Below are positions 33,122 to 41,033 of a stretch of DNA of 56,354 nt, in pieces. The notes under the pieces are model-generated. The model saw only the letters and a list, made by a program, of their open reading frames with translations, was not told the DNA's origin and did not search any database. Numbering within the stretch: the stretch's first letter is position 1; each line of letters begins with the position of its first letter. This stretch comes from Oscillospiraceae bacterium (GTDB lineage Bacteria; Bacillota; Clostridia; Oscillospirales; Ruminococcaceae), in NCBI GenBank assembly GCA_022800935.1, contig JAAWRH010000027.1, positions 1-56,354 of the forward strand, written 5' to 3'. Made by a program: the position numbers and the translations under genes.

Positions 33122-33808
33122 TCAAAACGCGCCGGGGAACAGCTTTTTCATCTCTCCCCCCACCAGGGCGGCGATTTCCAGCGCACCCTTCTGGCAGAAA
33201 TGGGTGTCGTCGTCATGCCCCTCCGGATAGCCCGGATATTCCTTCGGCTGGACCTTGGTGAAAAGGGTTTTGGAGCTCTCCTCCCCCATCTTCTCCATCA
33301 GCTCCATGCTCAAGGCGGTCAGATCCACGCAGGGAACCTGCTCCCGCCAGGCCAGGGCGCGGATGGTGTCCGGATACGCCCCGTGGGTATTGACCAACCT
33401 GCCGTCCTCAAATTTCCGGCGGGCCACCGGAGTGATCAGCACAGGGTGCGCCCCGTGCTCCCTAGCCAGGGAGATATACCTGGAAAGATACTCCGGGAAG
33501 GTGGTTTCCGGTTCCGTATAGCGGGAGGGATCCTGGGACTTTTCGTCGTTGTGGCCGAACTGCGCCAGCAGGTAATCCCCCGGCTGAATCTCCCGTTCCA
33601 CAATGGCAAACCAACCCTCGTCGATAAAGCTCTTGGAGCTGCGCCCGCACTGGGCCAGATTGACCACACATACCCCGTGAAGGTAATAGTTAATCACCTG
33701 TCCCCACCCCATCATCGGGTAACGCTCTCCGGAATAGCTGGCGGCAGTGGAATCCCCCGCCACAAATAATTTTGGCAAATTTGCGGTTTTTCCGTTTTCC
33801 ATATACAT
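33122..33808 (-). CDS. SGNH/GDSL hydrolase, rhamnogalacturonan acetylesterase-like
   Basis: A 228-residue esterase. The nucleophile block is FVAGDSTAASY (Ser20), the oxyanion blocks are NLAQCGRSS and FGHNDEKS, and the Asp-x-x-His pair is in DDDTHFCQKGA. The block pattern GDST-GRS-HND-DxxH is that of rhamnogalacturonan acetylesterases, which remove acetyl groups from plant pectin. There is no signal peptide, so it would act on imported oligosaccharides. AAAGGAG precedes the ATG. No other pectin gene lies adjacent, but a GRE cluster and AraC regulator start 150 bp away on the other side. Confidence 0.86.
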   Translation of the reverse strand: MYMENGKTANLPKLFVAGDSTAASYSGERYPMMGWGQVINYYLHGVCVVNLAQCGRSSKSFIDEGWFAIVEREIQPGDYLLAQFGHNDEKSQDPSRYTEPETTFPEYLSRYISLAREHGAHPVLITPVARRKFEDGRLVNTHGAYPDTIRALAWREQVPCVDLTALSMELMEKMGEESSKTLFTKVQPKEYPGYPEGHDDDTHFCQKGALEIAALVGGEMKKLFPGAF

Positions 33809-33959
33809 TCGGTACTCCTTTACGTTCTGCGAATCCCCTTTTAGGCCATCCGCTGTGATGATTTTATAAGTTTATCAAAAAATTTTGGAAAAGCACCGGT
33901 TTTTAGTGAGTTTTGCCGATTTTTTTATATGTTACAGTATACTGATTTTGGGAGAATTG

Positions 33960-34820
33960 TCAAGTATGCCCATGGGGCCTAGTCTGCCCTTCAAAATCCT
34001 GCCGGTACTGCCTGGGGCTTACCCCATAACGCCGCTTAAACTCCCGGCTCAGGTGGAATTGATCGTAAAACCCGCAGCTCTGGGCAATCTCCCCCAAAGA
34101 CGCCTGACTGGTCAGCAGCACCGCGGCGGCCCGGCTCAGCCTGCGCTTCTGGTAAAAGGACATAGGGGAATCCCCCGTCAGCCGCCGGAAAAGCCCGGTA
34201 AACCCCGTCACCGACAGATTACAGGCATGGGCCAGCCCCTCCAGCCGCAGCCGCTCGCTGCCCTCCGCCCGGTCCATCAGCGCGATCGCGGGCAGTATGG
34301 CCTGATAGCTCTCCTCCGGAAACATTACCTCTGATACCTCCAGCAGCAGCTCCAGCGCCCGGAAGGCCAGCTCCTGTCTCCGCGCCTCCCTCCGCAGCTC
34401 CCACCCCAGGGGAGAGGCCCCCGCAGGCGGCGCAGCCTTCTGGTTCTCCACCAAAAGCCGGATCACTTCCCCAAAGGGGCCCGCCTCCCGCGGGGTGAGG
34501 ATGACAGGCGGCTGCAGGCATCTCCCGATGTCCAAAAATCCATCGTAAACCGCCGCGAAAAACAGCCACTGGGCCGTCATGTTTCCCCCCGATTTCGGGC
34601 AGCGGTGGACAATTCTTTGCGCCTGGTCAGGCCGGGTAATAAACGCCCCGCCCTCCTCCAGCGCCACCGGCTCCCCGCCGTCTAACCCGATTTCATACGT
34701 CCCCTCCAGGCACTGGGCCACCGACAGAAAGGGCAGCACCTTGCAGTGAACCGTCCCGTCTCCCTCAATATACCCCCTGCCGCCGGTGCAGAGGTTGATC
34801 TCCAGCTTGCCGCCGCCCAT
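33960..34820 (-). CDS. AraC-family transcriptional regulator
   Basis: A 286-residue regulator. An N-terminal cupin-like sensing domain (about 1-100) is followed by a linker and two helix-turn-helix units in the last 100 residues (LAHACNLSVTGFTGLFRR, then LGEIAQSCGFYDQFHLSREF, ending RYGVSPRQYR). It is transcribed away from the glycyl radical enzyme gene across a 146-bp region holding its own consensus promoter. The divergent layout and the weak -35 on the other side suggest it activates the enzyme operon in response to that operon's substrate. Confidence 0.9.
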   Translation of the reverse strand: MGGGKLEINLCTGGRGYIEGDGTVHCKVLPFLSVAQCLEGTYEIGLDGGEPVALEEGGAFITRPDQAQRIVHRCPKSGGNMTAQWLFFAAVYDGFLDIGRCLQPPVILTPREAGPFGEVIRLLVENQKAAPPAGASPLGWELRREARRQELAFRALELLLEVSEVMFPEESYQAILPAIALMDRAEGSERLRLEGLAHACNLSVTGFTGLFRRLTGDSPMSFYQKRRLSRAAAVLLTSQASLGEIAQSCGFYDQFHLSREFKRRYGVSPRQYRQDFEGQTRPHGHT

Positions 34821-34857
34821 GATTACTCCCGCCTTTCCGTTACTTCACTTTTGTTTG

Positions 34858-34886
34858 ATTATACATATTTTTTGTGCAAATATCAA
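34858..34886 (-). promoter_or_regulatory. Promoter of the AraC-family regulator
   Basis: On the minus strand TTGATA (plus 34881-34886) and TATAAT (plus 34858-34863) are exactly 17 bases apart. In the other direction a TGn-extended -10, TGATAAACT (34907-34915), has no good -35. This fits an activator-dependent promoter for the glycyl radical enzyme. Confidence 0.65.
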
Positions 34887-34966
34887 TCTCTTTTCTGCGG
34901 AAAAGGTGATAAACTGAAGGGGTAAAGCAGCGGTCCCTTCATACTTTAAATTTAGGAGGCTCTACC

Positions 34967-37168
34967 ATGGATAACTTCTTTTCCTGCCCCTACGGCCAAC
35001 GGCCGCAGCGCCTTTCCCCCTCCACCCGCGCCCTGGCCCACCGGGTCCTCACCGGCGAATGGGGCCGCTGGCTCAAGGATACCCCCTACCTCCTAGTGGA
35101 AGACCCCGAAGCCTTTCAAAAACTCCCACCCGTCCGCAAACACGCCTATGCCATCGGCCTGATTGCCCGGAAGGCCCCCATCCGCCTCACCGAAGGGGAA
35201 TACCTGGCCGGTGCCTCCACCCTGGGCGGAGCCGCAAAGCACTATATCCCCGTCTGCCTGCCCGAAAACCAGTACATGGAACCTAACTCCAAAAAATTCT
35301 TCTGCGACAGCACCAGCCACCTGACCCTGGGCTTTGAAAAAGCGCTGAAAATCGGCTATAAGGGCCTGCGGGAGGAGATTTGGCAGAGCACCGCTGTCCA
35401 CTCCGCCGGTCTGGGAGACCCGGAACGGGAAAGCAAGCTGGAATTTTTACAGTCGCTCATGGACTGTATAGACGCCGCCACCCTGTGGCACAGCCGCTAT
35501 ATGCAGGCCCTGGCCCAGAGGATTGAAACCTCTCTGGGGCCGGTGCGCAAACGCTATGAGGAGATATACCAAAACCTGAAAAATGTCCCGGAAAATCCGC
35601 CCCGGAACTTCCGGGAGGCGGTACAGGCCCTCTGGTTCCTGTTCGACTTCCAACGTCTCTGCGGCAACTGGCCGGGCATCGGACGGATTGACAAAATGCT
35701 CGGCGGCTTCCTGCAAAGGGACCTGGACTCCGGTGCAATCACCCTGGAGGAGGCCAGGGAGTACCTGGCCCACTTCTGGATTAAGGGGGCGGAGTGGGTC
35801 AACGGGACCAACGAGGACATTCAGCCTGACTCCGGCGACGGGCAGAATTATCAGAACATCATCCTCTCCGGCATCGACGAGGACGGGAAGGATGTGACCA
35901 ACCTTGTGACCTATCTGGTACTGGACGTGGTGGAGGAGCTGGGCATCTCCGATTTCCCCATCTCGGTGCGCTTGAGCCCGGAAACCGACCCCAGGCTGCT
36001 GCGCCGCGTGGCCGAGGTGCTGAAGCTGGGCGGCGGCATTCTGGCGGTGTACAACGAGCCGATTGTGCTGGAGGCCCTCACCAAGTTCGGCTATCCCCTG
36101 CGGGAGGCCCGGAACTTCACCAATGACGGCTGCTGGGAGCTCCAGATTCCCGGAAAAACCTGCTTCCGGTACGACGGGTACGACCTGCTGCGGATTTTCC
36201 AGCAGCAGGCGCTGAAAATGCACCTGCGGGAACCATCCGCCCTGCCGTATCATAGCTTTGAGGAGCTCTTTGAGGCGTATTCAAAGGCAGGGGCCGAGTA
36301 TCTCCAGAAAAACGTCTTTGACCGCGCCCCTGAATGCGTGGGCCACGGCAACATCGCCCTCATGGCCTCCCTGCTCACCGAGGACTGCATCGCCAAGGCC
36401 AAAAACTACTGGAGCGGCGGGGCGAAGTACACCGTCTATTCCCCCCATCCCGGCGGTCTGCCGGATGTGGCCAACTCCCTCCATGCCATCAATCAGATTG
36501 TCTACCAGCAGAAAAAGCTCACCCTCAACCAGCTGGTGGACCTGATGAAGAGCGACTGGAAGGGAAACGAGGCCCTGCGCCAATCCCTCCGCAATAAGAT
36601 TACCTATTACGGCAACGACGACCCGGAGGCCGATGCCATGATGAAACGGGTCTACGACGATTACACCGATCATGTGGCCTCCTGCCATGCCCTGGAGGGA
36701 TACCTCCATCCGGCGGGAATCAGCACCTTTGGGCGGCAGATTAAGTGGGCGGCCATGCGCATGGCCACCCCCGACGGCCACCACGCGGGGGATGTTCTTT
36801 CCCACAACATCGACCCCGCCCCCGGAACCGACCTGAAGGGGGCGACGGCGGTCATCAAGTCCTATTCCAAGCTGGACCTGACCAAGCTCCCCGGCGGCAC
36901 CGCCCTGACCGTGAAGCTGCTCCCCTCGGTCCTCAAGGGCGAGGAGGGGACCGAGGCCCTGGAAAATCTTCTCCAGGGGTTCCTGGCAGTGGGCGGGCTG
37001 TTCTTCCAGCCGGACATTCTGGATGTGGAGACCCTTCTGGAGGCCCAGAAACACCCGGAGCAGTACGAAAACCTTTCGGTGCGGGTTTCCGGCTGGTCCG
37101 CCCGCTTCAACAGTCTGGATAAGCAGTGGCAGAATATGGTGATTCAATCCACCTACCAGCAACTTTAA
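34967..37168 (+). CDS. Glycyl radical enzyme of unknown substrate
   Basis: A 733-residue pyruvate-formate-lyase-like protein. The thiyl cysteine is Cys389 in NFTNDGCWELQ, keeping the GCxE pattern (Glu391) of eliminating enzymes such as diol dehydratase, choline lyase and isethionate lyase. A tryptophan stands where valine is usual. The radical glycine is Gly709 in VRVSGWSARFNSLDKQWQ; the usual RVxGY has W for Y. It is shorter than most family members (about 780-850). The GCxE pattern argues for a lyase, dehydratase or decarboxylase rather than pyruvate formate-lyase (adjacent CC). AGGAGG precedes the ATG, and its activase follows by 15 bp. No microcompartment genes are nearby. The substrate is unknown. 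Confidence 0.88.
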   Translation: MDNFFSCPYGQRPQRLSPSTRALAHRVLTGEWGRWLKDTPYLLVEDPEAFQKLPPVRKHAYAIGLIARKAPIRLTEGEYLAGASTLGGAAKHYIPVCLPENQYMEPNSKKFFCDSTSHLTLGFEKALKIGYKGLREEIWQSTAVHSAGLGDPERESKLEFLQSLMDCIDAATLWHSRYMQALAQRIETSLGPVRKRYEEIYQNLKNVPENPPRNFREAVQALWFLFDFQRLCGNWPGIGRIDKMLGGFLQRDLDSGAITLEEAREYLAHFWIKGAEWVNGTNEDIQPDSGDGQNYQNIILSGIDEDGKDVTNLVTYLVLDVVEELGISDFPISVRLSPETDPRLLRRVAEVLKLGGGILAVYNEPIVLEALTKFGYPLREARNFTNDGCWELQIPGKTCFRYDGYDLLRIFQQQALKMHLREPSALPYHSFEELFEAYSKAGAEYLQKNVFDRAPECVGHGNIALMASLLTEDCIAKAKNYWSGGAKYTVYSPHPGGLPDVANSLHAINQIVYQQKKLTLNQLVDLMKSDWKGNEALRQSLRNKITYYGNDDPEADAMMKRVYDDYTDHVASCHALEGYLHPAGISTFGRQIKWAAMRMATPDGHHAGDVLSHNIDPAPGTDLKGATAVIKSYSKLDLTKLPGGTALTVKLLPSVLKGEEGTEALENLLQGFLAVGGLFFQPDILDVETLLEAQKHPEQYENLSVRVSGWSARFNSLDKQWQNMVIQSTYQQL

Positions 37169-37183
37169 ACACGGAGAAACACT

Positions 37184-38101
37184 ATGATAAAATCCATAAA
37201 GGTTGAGGTAACAAATATCCAGCGGCTGTGTACCCATGACGGACCGGGCATCCGCACCACCGTATTTCTGGCGGGGTGTCCCCTGCGGTGCTGGTGGTGC
37301 CACAACCCGGAGACCAACCGCTTCCCCGAAGCCGGGAAAAGGCAGATTTTCTTCACCCCCTGGAAGTGTGTGGGCTGCATGGCCTGCATGAAGGTCTGCC
37401 CGGCGGGGGCACATGTAGACCGGGCCGGGGAGCATATATTTCTTCGGGAACGGTGTGCAGGCTGCGGAGCCTGCGCGGCGGCCTGTCCCTCCAAGGCGCT
37501 GGAGCCGGTATCCAGGGAAATGACCGTACAGGAAATACTGGGGGAGGTGGAGCAGGACCGCCCCTTTTACGGAGCCAAAGGCGGCCTTACCCTTTCTGGC
37601 GGGGAGCCCATGTTCCGCCCGGAGGCGGCCTTCGCCCTGCTGGAGGGCGCCAAAGAGCTGGGGCTGTCCACCGCCCTGGAGACCTGCGGCTTTTTCGGAA
37701 AGGAGCACTGCCAAAGACTGGTAAGCTGTGTCGATTACTTTCTGTTTGATGTAAAGGACACCTCCCCCGCCCGCCACCGGGAGAACACCGGCGCGCCCCT
37801 GGAGCCCATCCTGGAAAACCTGCGGGAGATTGACCGCCTGGGCGGAAAGACGGTTCTCCGCTGTATCCTGATTGAGGGGGTCAACCGGAACCGGGACCAC
37901 GCCCAAGGGCTGGCGGGGCTGTGGAAATCCCTCTTCCATTGCAGGTGGATTGAACTCCTCCCCTACCACGCCATGGGGGCAAACAAATGGAAGCGCCTGG
38001 GCCTTGAGCCAAGGGACGATGAGCGGTTTGTTCCCCTAAAAGAACAGGTGGAGGAATTCAGGAAGTGGCTGCAAGCGGAAGGGGCAGAGGTAAAGAGCTG
38101 A
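37184..38101 (+). CDS. Glycyl radical enzyme activating enzyme (radical SAM)
   Basis: A 305-residue radical SAM protein that installs the glycyl radical on the upstream enzyme. The SAM cluster motif is GCPLRCWWCHNPE (Cys32, Cys36, Cys39). An inserted ferredoxin domain carries two 4Fe-4S sets, CVGCMACMKVCP (Cys62-72) and CAGCGACAAACP (Cys91-101). LTLSGGEPMF is the GGE SAM-binding motif. This arrangement is that of the activases of the GCxE-type lyases rather than of PflA, which lacks the ferredoxin insert. A strong terminator follows at 38106. Confidence 0.93.
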   Translation: MIKSIKVEVTNIQRLCTHDGPGIRTTVFLAGCPLRCWWCHNPETNRFPEAGKRQIFFTPWKCVGCMACMKVCPAGAHVDRAGEHIFLRERCAGCGACAAACPSKALEPVSREMTVQEILGEVEQDRPFYGAKGGLTLSGGEPMFRPEAAFALLEGAKELGLSTALETCGFFGKEHCQRLVSCVDYFLFDVKDTSPARHRENTGAPLEPILENLREIDRLGGKTVLRCILIEGVNRNRDHAQGLAGLWKSLFHCRWIELLPYHAMGANKWKRLGLEPRDDERFVPLKEQVEEFRKWLQAEGAEVKS

Positions 38102-38105
38102 AGCC

Positions 38106-38138
38106 GGAGCGTCTGGGAAAACCCGGACGCTCCTTTTG
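38106..38138 (+). terminator. Terminator of the glycyl radical enzyme operon
   Basis: GGAGCGTCTGGG (38106-38117) pairs with CCCGGACGCTCC (38122-38133) around AAAA, followed by TTTTGT. Confidence 0.85.
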
Positions 38139-38175
38139 TCCCCTAAAAATTTTTTTCAAAAACCCAATCTCTGGC

Positions 38176-38203
38176 GCAACCTTTTTCCCTCCTGAATCGT
38201 ATA
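38176..38203 (+). promoter_or_regulatory. ECF-sigma-type promoter
   Basis: GCAACC (38176-38181) and CGTATA (38198-38203) are separated by 16 bases. AAC in the -35 and CGT in the -10 are the hallmark of promoters read by ECF sigma factors. It lies about 40 bp before the ECF sigma gene, so autoregulation is likely. No sigma-A promoter is evident here. Confidence 0.6.
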
Positions 38204-38243
38204 GTTGGTGAAGGGCCCTTCAATGAGTAACAGGAGCGATTTT

Positions 38244-38726
38244 ATGAGACTGTCAGCAGAAGATACATTCCGGAAATACGGGGACCGGATTTTTTCGGCG
38301 GCGTTCAGCGTCTGCCGCAACCGGGCCGACGCCGACGACGTGGTACAGGATACTCTGATCCGATACCTTTCCCTTGACAAGGAGTTTGAGAGCGAGGAGC
38401 ACCTCAAGGCGTGGCTGCTCCGGGTGGCAATCAACCGGGCAAAGGATATCACCTCCTCCTTTTGGCGGAAAAATACGGTGGAGTGGGAGGATTACATGGA
38501 CGACCTGGCATTCGAGGAGCCGAAGGACAGCCATCTGTTCGAGGCGGTCATGAACCTGCCGGAGAAGTACCGGGCTGTCATCCACCTGTTCTACTACGAG
38601 GACTATGCCATCGAGGAGATTGCGGTCATTCTGCGCCGCCCCGCCGGAACGGTAAAGAGCCAGCTGAACCGAGGAAGAGCGCTCCTAAAAAATATGCTTC
38701 AGGAGGAATGGAACGATGACGAATAA
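38244..38726 (+). CDS. ECF-type RNA polymerase sigma factor
   Basis: A 160-residue sigma factor. Region 2 is FRKYGDRIFSAAFSVCRNRA with DADDVVQDTLIRYL, and region 4 is LPEKYRAVIHLFYYEDYAIE with the helix-turn-helix AVILRRPAGTVKSQLNRGR. Region 3 is missing, as expected. Upstream starts at 38205 and 38223 lack a ribosome site. ATG 38244 (MRLSAEDTF) has CAGGAG seven bases before it. The next gene overlaps it by 11 bp and encodes a membrane protein with the layout of an anti-sigma factor. An ECF-type promoter precedes the pair. Confidence 0.93.
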   Translation: MRLSAEDTFRKYGDRIFSAAFSVCRNRADADDVVQDTLIRYLSLDKEFESEEHLKAWLLRVAINRAKDITSSFWRKNTVEWEDYMDDLAFEEPKDSHLFEAVMNLPEKYRAVIHLFYYEDYAIEEIAVILRRPAGTVKSQLNRGRALLKNMLQEEWNDDE

Positions 38727-39318
38727 ACAGCGGTATCAAAGGGTGTTTTCCCAGCTTCATGCCTCTGAAAGCTGTCTGACGGAGGTAACGAAAATGAAGC
38801 ACACGACTAAGAGAATTCAGGTACGCCGTCTGGCGGCCGCCTGCGCGGCGGCAATCATGGTGATGGGGATGGCCACTGTGGCCTATGCCGCGGATGTGGG
38901 CGGTATCCAGCGCACCGTTCAGCTGTGGATCAACGGCGACCTGACCGACGCGATACTGTATCTCCAAGACATGGGGTATACCTTCACCTTCCAGGACCAG
39001 GACGGCACTTCCCATGAGGTGAAGGGAGGAGGCGTCGCCATCGACAACGACGGAGTCGAACGCTCTCTCACAGAGGAGGAAATCCTTGCCGATCTGGATG
39101 CGCCAAATGTGGAGTACAAAGAAGATGGCTCTGTTTGGGTCTACTACCACGACAGTAAAGTGGACATCACCGACCGGTTTGACGAAGATGGCATCTGCTA
39201 TGTTCAGCTGAAAACCGACAGCGGCATCCTCTATCTGACAATCAAATACCAGGATGGCTTTGCATCCAGCCCTCACCGCTATCCCTCTCCGAAAAAATTC
39301 GGTACCACGGCAGATTAA
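38716..39318 (+). CDS. Membrane protein, probable anti-sigma factor
   Basis: A 200-residue protein translated from an overlap with the sigma gene (AGGAGG inside it). A short cytoplasmic helix (residues 1-36, RYQRVFSQLHASESCLTEVT) could grip the sigma factor. A membrane segment follows (about 39-58, LAAACAAAIMVMGMATVAYA), then an outside domain beginning AADVGGIQRTVQLWINGDLTD. I recall this last segment from anti-sigma-like proteins beside ECF sigma genes in Clostridia. Sequestration of the sigma factor and release on an envelope signal are inferred from layout. The classic zinc-binding HxxxCxxC motif is absent. Confidence 0.72.
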   Translation: MTNKQRYQRVFSQLHASESCLTEVTKMKHTTKRIQVRRLAAACAAAIMVMGMATVAYAADVGGIQRTVQLWINGDLTDAILYLQDMGYTFTFQDQDGTSHEVKGGGVAIDNDGVERSLTEEEILADLDAPNVEYKEDGSVWVYYHDSKVDITDRFDEDGICYVQLKTDSGILYLTIKYQDGFASSPHRYPSPKKFGTTAD

Positions 39319-39335
39319 AATCTTCCCGACCATGC

Positions 39336-39387
39336 GAAAAAGCTTCCCGGCCGCGGCTCACGCCCGGCTTGGAAGCTTTTCTTTTTT
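39336..39387 (+). terminator. Terminator of the sigma/anti-sigma operon
   Basis: GAAAAAGCTTCC (39336-39347) pairs with GGAAGCTTTTC (39371-39381), then TTTTTTC. It lies 18 bp past the anti-sigma stop. Confidence 0.8.
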
Positions 39388-39402
39388 CAATGAAAAAATC
39401 CC

Positions 39403-39433
39403 TTGACTCTGACGCTGCGTCATAGTGTATACT
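39403..39433 (+). promoter_or_regulatory. MerR-type promoter/operator with 19-bp spacer
   Basis: TTGACT (39403-39408) and TATACT (39428-39433) are 19 bases apart, the overlong spacer typical of promoters that MerR proteins twist into activity. The dyad TGACG-CTG-CGTCA (39410-39422) sits within the spacer. The MerR gene starts 48 bp downstream. Confidence 0.82.
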
Positions 39434-39481
39434 AAGTTCATCCTTGATCAAGGGCACATCAACACACGGGAGGAAAACCGG

Positions 39482-40210
39482 ATGAAAACAGTAAACGAGG
39501 TGAGCAGAATCACAGGGGTCAGCGTGCGCACACTGCACCACTATGATTCCATCGGCCTTTTAAAGCCTGCCAATGTCACAGAGGCGGGATACCGGCTGTA
39601 CGACGATGAGGCGCTGGAACGGCTTCAGCAGATTCTTCTGTTCCGGGAGCTGGAATTCCCCTTAAAGGATATCAGGGCAATTCTGGAAAGCCCCCAGTTT
39701 GACCGCGGCAGGGCGTTGGAGCAGCAGATCGCCCTGCTGGAGCTGAAAAAGGAACACATCGAAAATCTTCTTGACCTGGCCCGTGGCATCAAACTGTTAG
39801 GAGTGAATCACATGGATTTTTCGGCGTTTGACACCCGCAAATTAGACCAGTACGCCGCCGAGGCAAAGGCAGCCTATGGTCAGACAAAGGAATACCAGGA
39901 ATTCCTGGAAAAGACAAAGGACAGAACTGGGGCGGACAACCGGCAGCTCACCCTGCGGATGATGGCCCTCTTTACCGAGTTCGGCGGGCTGCGCCACCTC
40001 CCGCCGGATGCCCCGGAGGTTCAGGCACAGGTGGAAAAGCTGCAGGGGTTTATCAACGAGCACTTTTACAGCTGCTCCGATGAAATCCTCCATTGGCTTG
40101 CCCAGGGGTACGCCGGGGGCGGCGAGATGAACGCCAACATCGACCGGGCCGGGGGAGAGGGCACCGGGGAGTTTGTGTTCCAGGCCGTCAAGGCCCACTG
40201 CGGGAAATAG
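39482..40210 (+). CDS. MerR-family regulator with TipAS-like sensing domain
   Basis: A 242-residue protein. The N-terminal winged helix reads KTVNEVSRITGVSVRTLHHY with DSIGLLKP, GYRLYDD and a dimer-forming coiled coil (about 75-110). The C-terminal half (FDTRKLDQYAAEAKAAYG, QTKEYQEFLEKTKD, YSCSDEILHWLAQGYAGG) is the TipAS antibiotic-binding fold known from TipA and Mta. GGAGG precedes ATG 39482; the earlier in-frame ATG is not needed. It probably senses a peptide or drug and switches its own promoter. No target gene such as an efflux pump lies beside it. Its end overlaps the convergent peptidase-like gene by 23 bp. Confidence 0.9.
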   Translation: MKTVNEVSRITGVSVRTLHHYDSIGLLKPANVTEAGYRLYDDEALERLQQILLFRELEFPLKDIRAILESPQFDRGRALEQQIALLELKKEHIENLLDLARGIKLLGVNHMDFSAFDTRKLDQYAAEAKAAYGQTKEYQEFLEKTKDRTGADNRQLTLRMMALFTEFGGLRHLPPDAPEVQAQVEKLQGFINEHFYSCSDEILHWLAQGYAGGGEMNANIDRAGGEGTGEFVFQAVKAHCGK

Positions 40211-40838
40211 CCGTTCCATCATTCCTGCTGACGCAGTACAGGGCCACCGGCCCGATACCCCTTTTGCACCATTCTTCAAAGGAGGGCAGGCGTTCAATCT
40301 TTTCGGAGTTGTTGTACAGGTTGTAAACCTCCAGGGCGCCTTCCCTCCACCGGGTGCAGACGGTGTGCATCCCCTTGTGAAACCGGCCCTTCCGGTTCCA
40401 GTAGGTGAAGAGGCACGCCTCTGCCCTTTGGGCACAGGCATCGAAAAGGGAGGGATTGGTGACAGCGGTCACGGTATACCCCAGTTGGCGGAAAAGCCGC
40501 CCCGCCCTTCGGTGGGAGGTCCCGAATATCCCAAACAGCGCGGCCCCCTTCAAATCCCCCCAGGCAAACACATCCCAGAGGGGGTGGGGATTCCCCAACA
40601 GCAGAAGGGCGTTATAGACCGCAATCAGCCCGCACCCGGACCAGGCGGCGCGGACAATACCATAGCGCAAATCCCTCACAGGGGGCCTGCACTGGCCGTG
40701 GACCGGCCCGCTGACGGAAATCTGCCGGTTAAAGGCCAGGTTCCTGCGGGCGATGGCGGAAAAAATCCCATGGCGAAACCGCAGAAGCTGCCCTATGGTG
40801 CCATATCTGTTTCCGGAACCCGCTTCCGTTTGGCGCAA
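40188..40838 (-). CDS. Hypothetical protein with papain-like cysteine peptidase features
   Basis: A 216-residue protein. The central part YGIVRAAWSGCGLIAVYNAL is of the kind seen in papain-like C39/C70-type proteins, where Cys begins the main helix. A later KGMHTVCTRWREGALEVYNL could provide the histidine strand, and NN following it the Asn. The start is TTG 40838 behind AAGGGGG. No signal peptide is apparent. Enzymatic activity is not established, and it could be a non-catalytic relative. It converges on the MerR gene, with the two ends overlapping. Confidence 0.55.
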   Translation of the reverse strand: MRQTEAGSGNRYGTIGQLLRFRHGIFSAIARRNLAFNRQISVSGPVHGQCRPPVRDLRYGIVRAAWSGCGLIAVYNALLLLGNPHPLWDVFAWGDLKGAALFGIFGTSHRRAGRLFRQLGYTVTAVTNPSLFDACAQRAEACLFTYWNRKGRFHKGMHTVCTRWREGALEVYNLYNNSEKIERLPSFEEWCKRGIGPVALYCVSRNDGTAISRSGP

Positions 40839-40939
40839 GGCCGCTTCCCCCTTTCCCGTCTTTTCCGAAAAGCCGCATAAAATCCGGCTTTTTCTTTTAT
40901 TTTATCAGAAATATTTCTGAATTGCAAGGAAGGGATAAT

Positions 40940-41017
40940 TTGAAAAGTCATGTTTTTTATGGCTATTTTCTATTGAAAAGTTTGATTTTATCTGGTATAA
41001 TACCCTTGAAAAGTCAT
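40940..41017 (+). repeat. Direct repeats around the DUF4143 ATPase promoter
   Basis: TTGAAAAGTCAT occurs exactly at 40940-40951 and 41006-41017, and its first nine bases again at 40973-40981. The middle copy overlaps the -35 box. The spacings are 33 bp and 33 bp, close to three helical turns each. The regular phasing suggests binding sites for a regulator. Confidence 0.6.
40973..41001 (+). promoter_or_regulatory. Sigma-A promoter of the DUF4143 ATPase
   Basis: TTGAAA (40973-40978) and a perfect TATAAT (40996-41001) are 17 bases apart, 33 bp before the start codon, with a TGn element (TGG) directly before the -10. Confidence 0.8.
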
Positions 41018-41033
41018 ATAAGGGGTAATTTTT

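Noticed and set aside
36281-37969. 562-codon minus-strand open frame
   Set aside because: It lies antisense to the glycyl radical enzyme and its activase, whose motifs are unmistakable; the composition is shadow-like (Gly/Val/His/Gln-rich).
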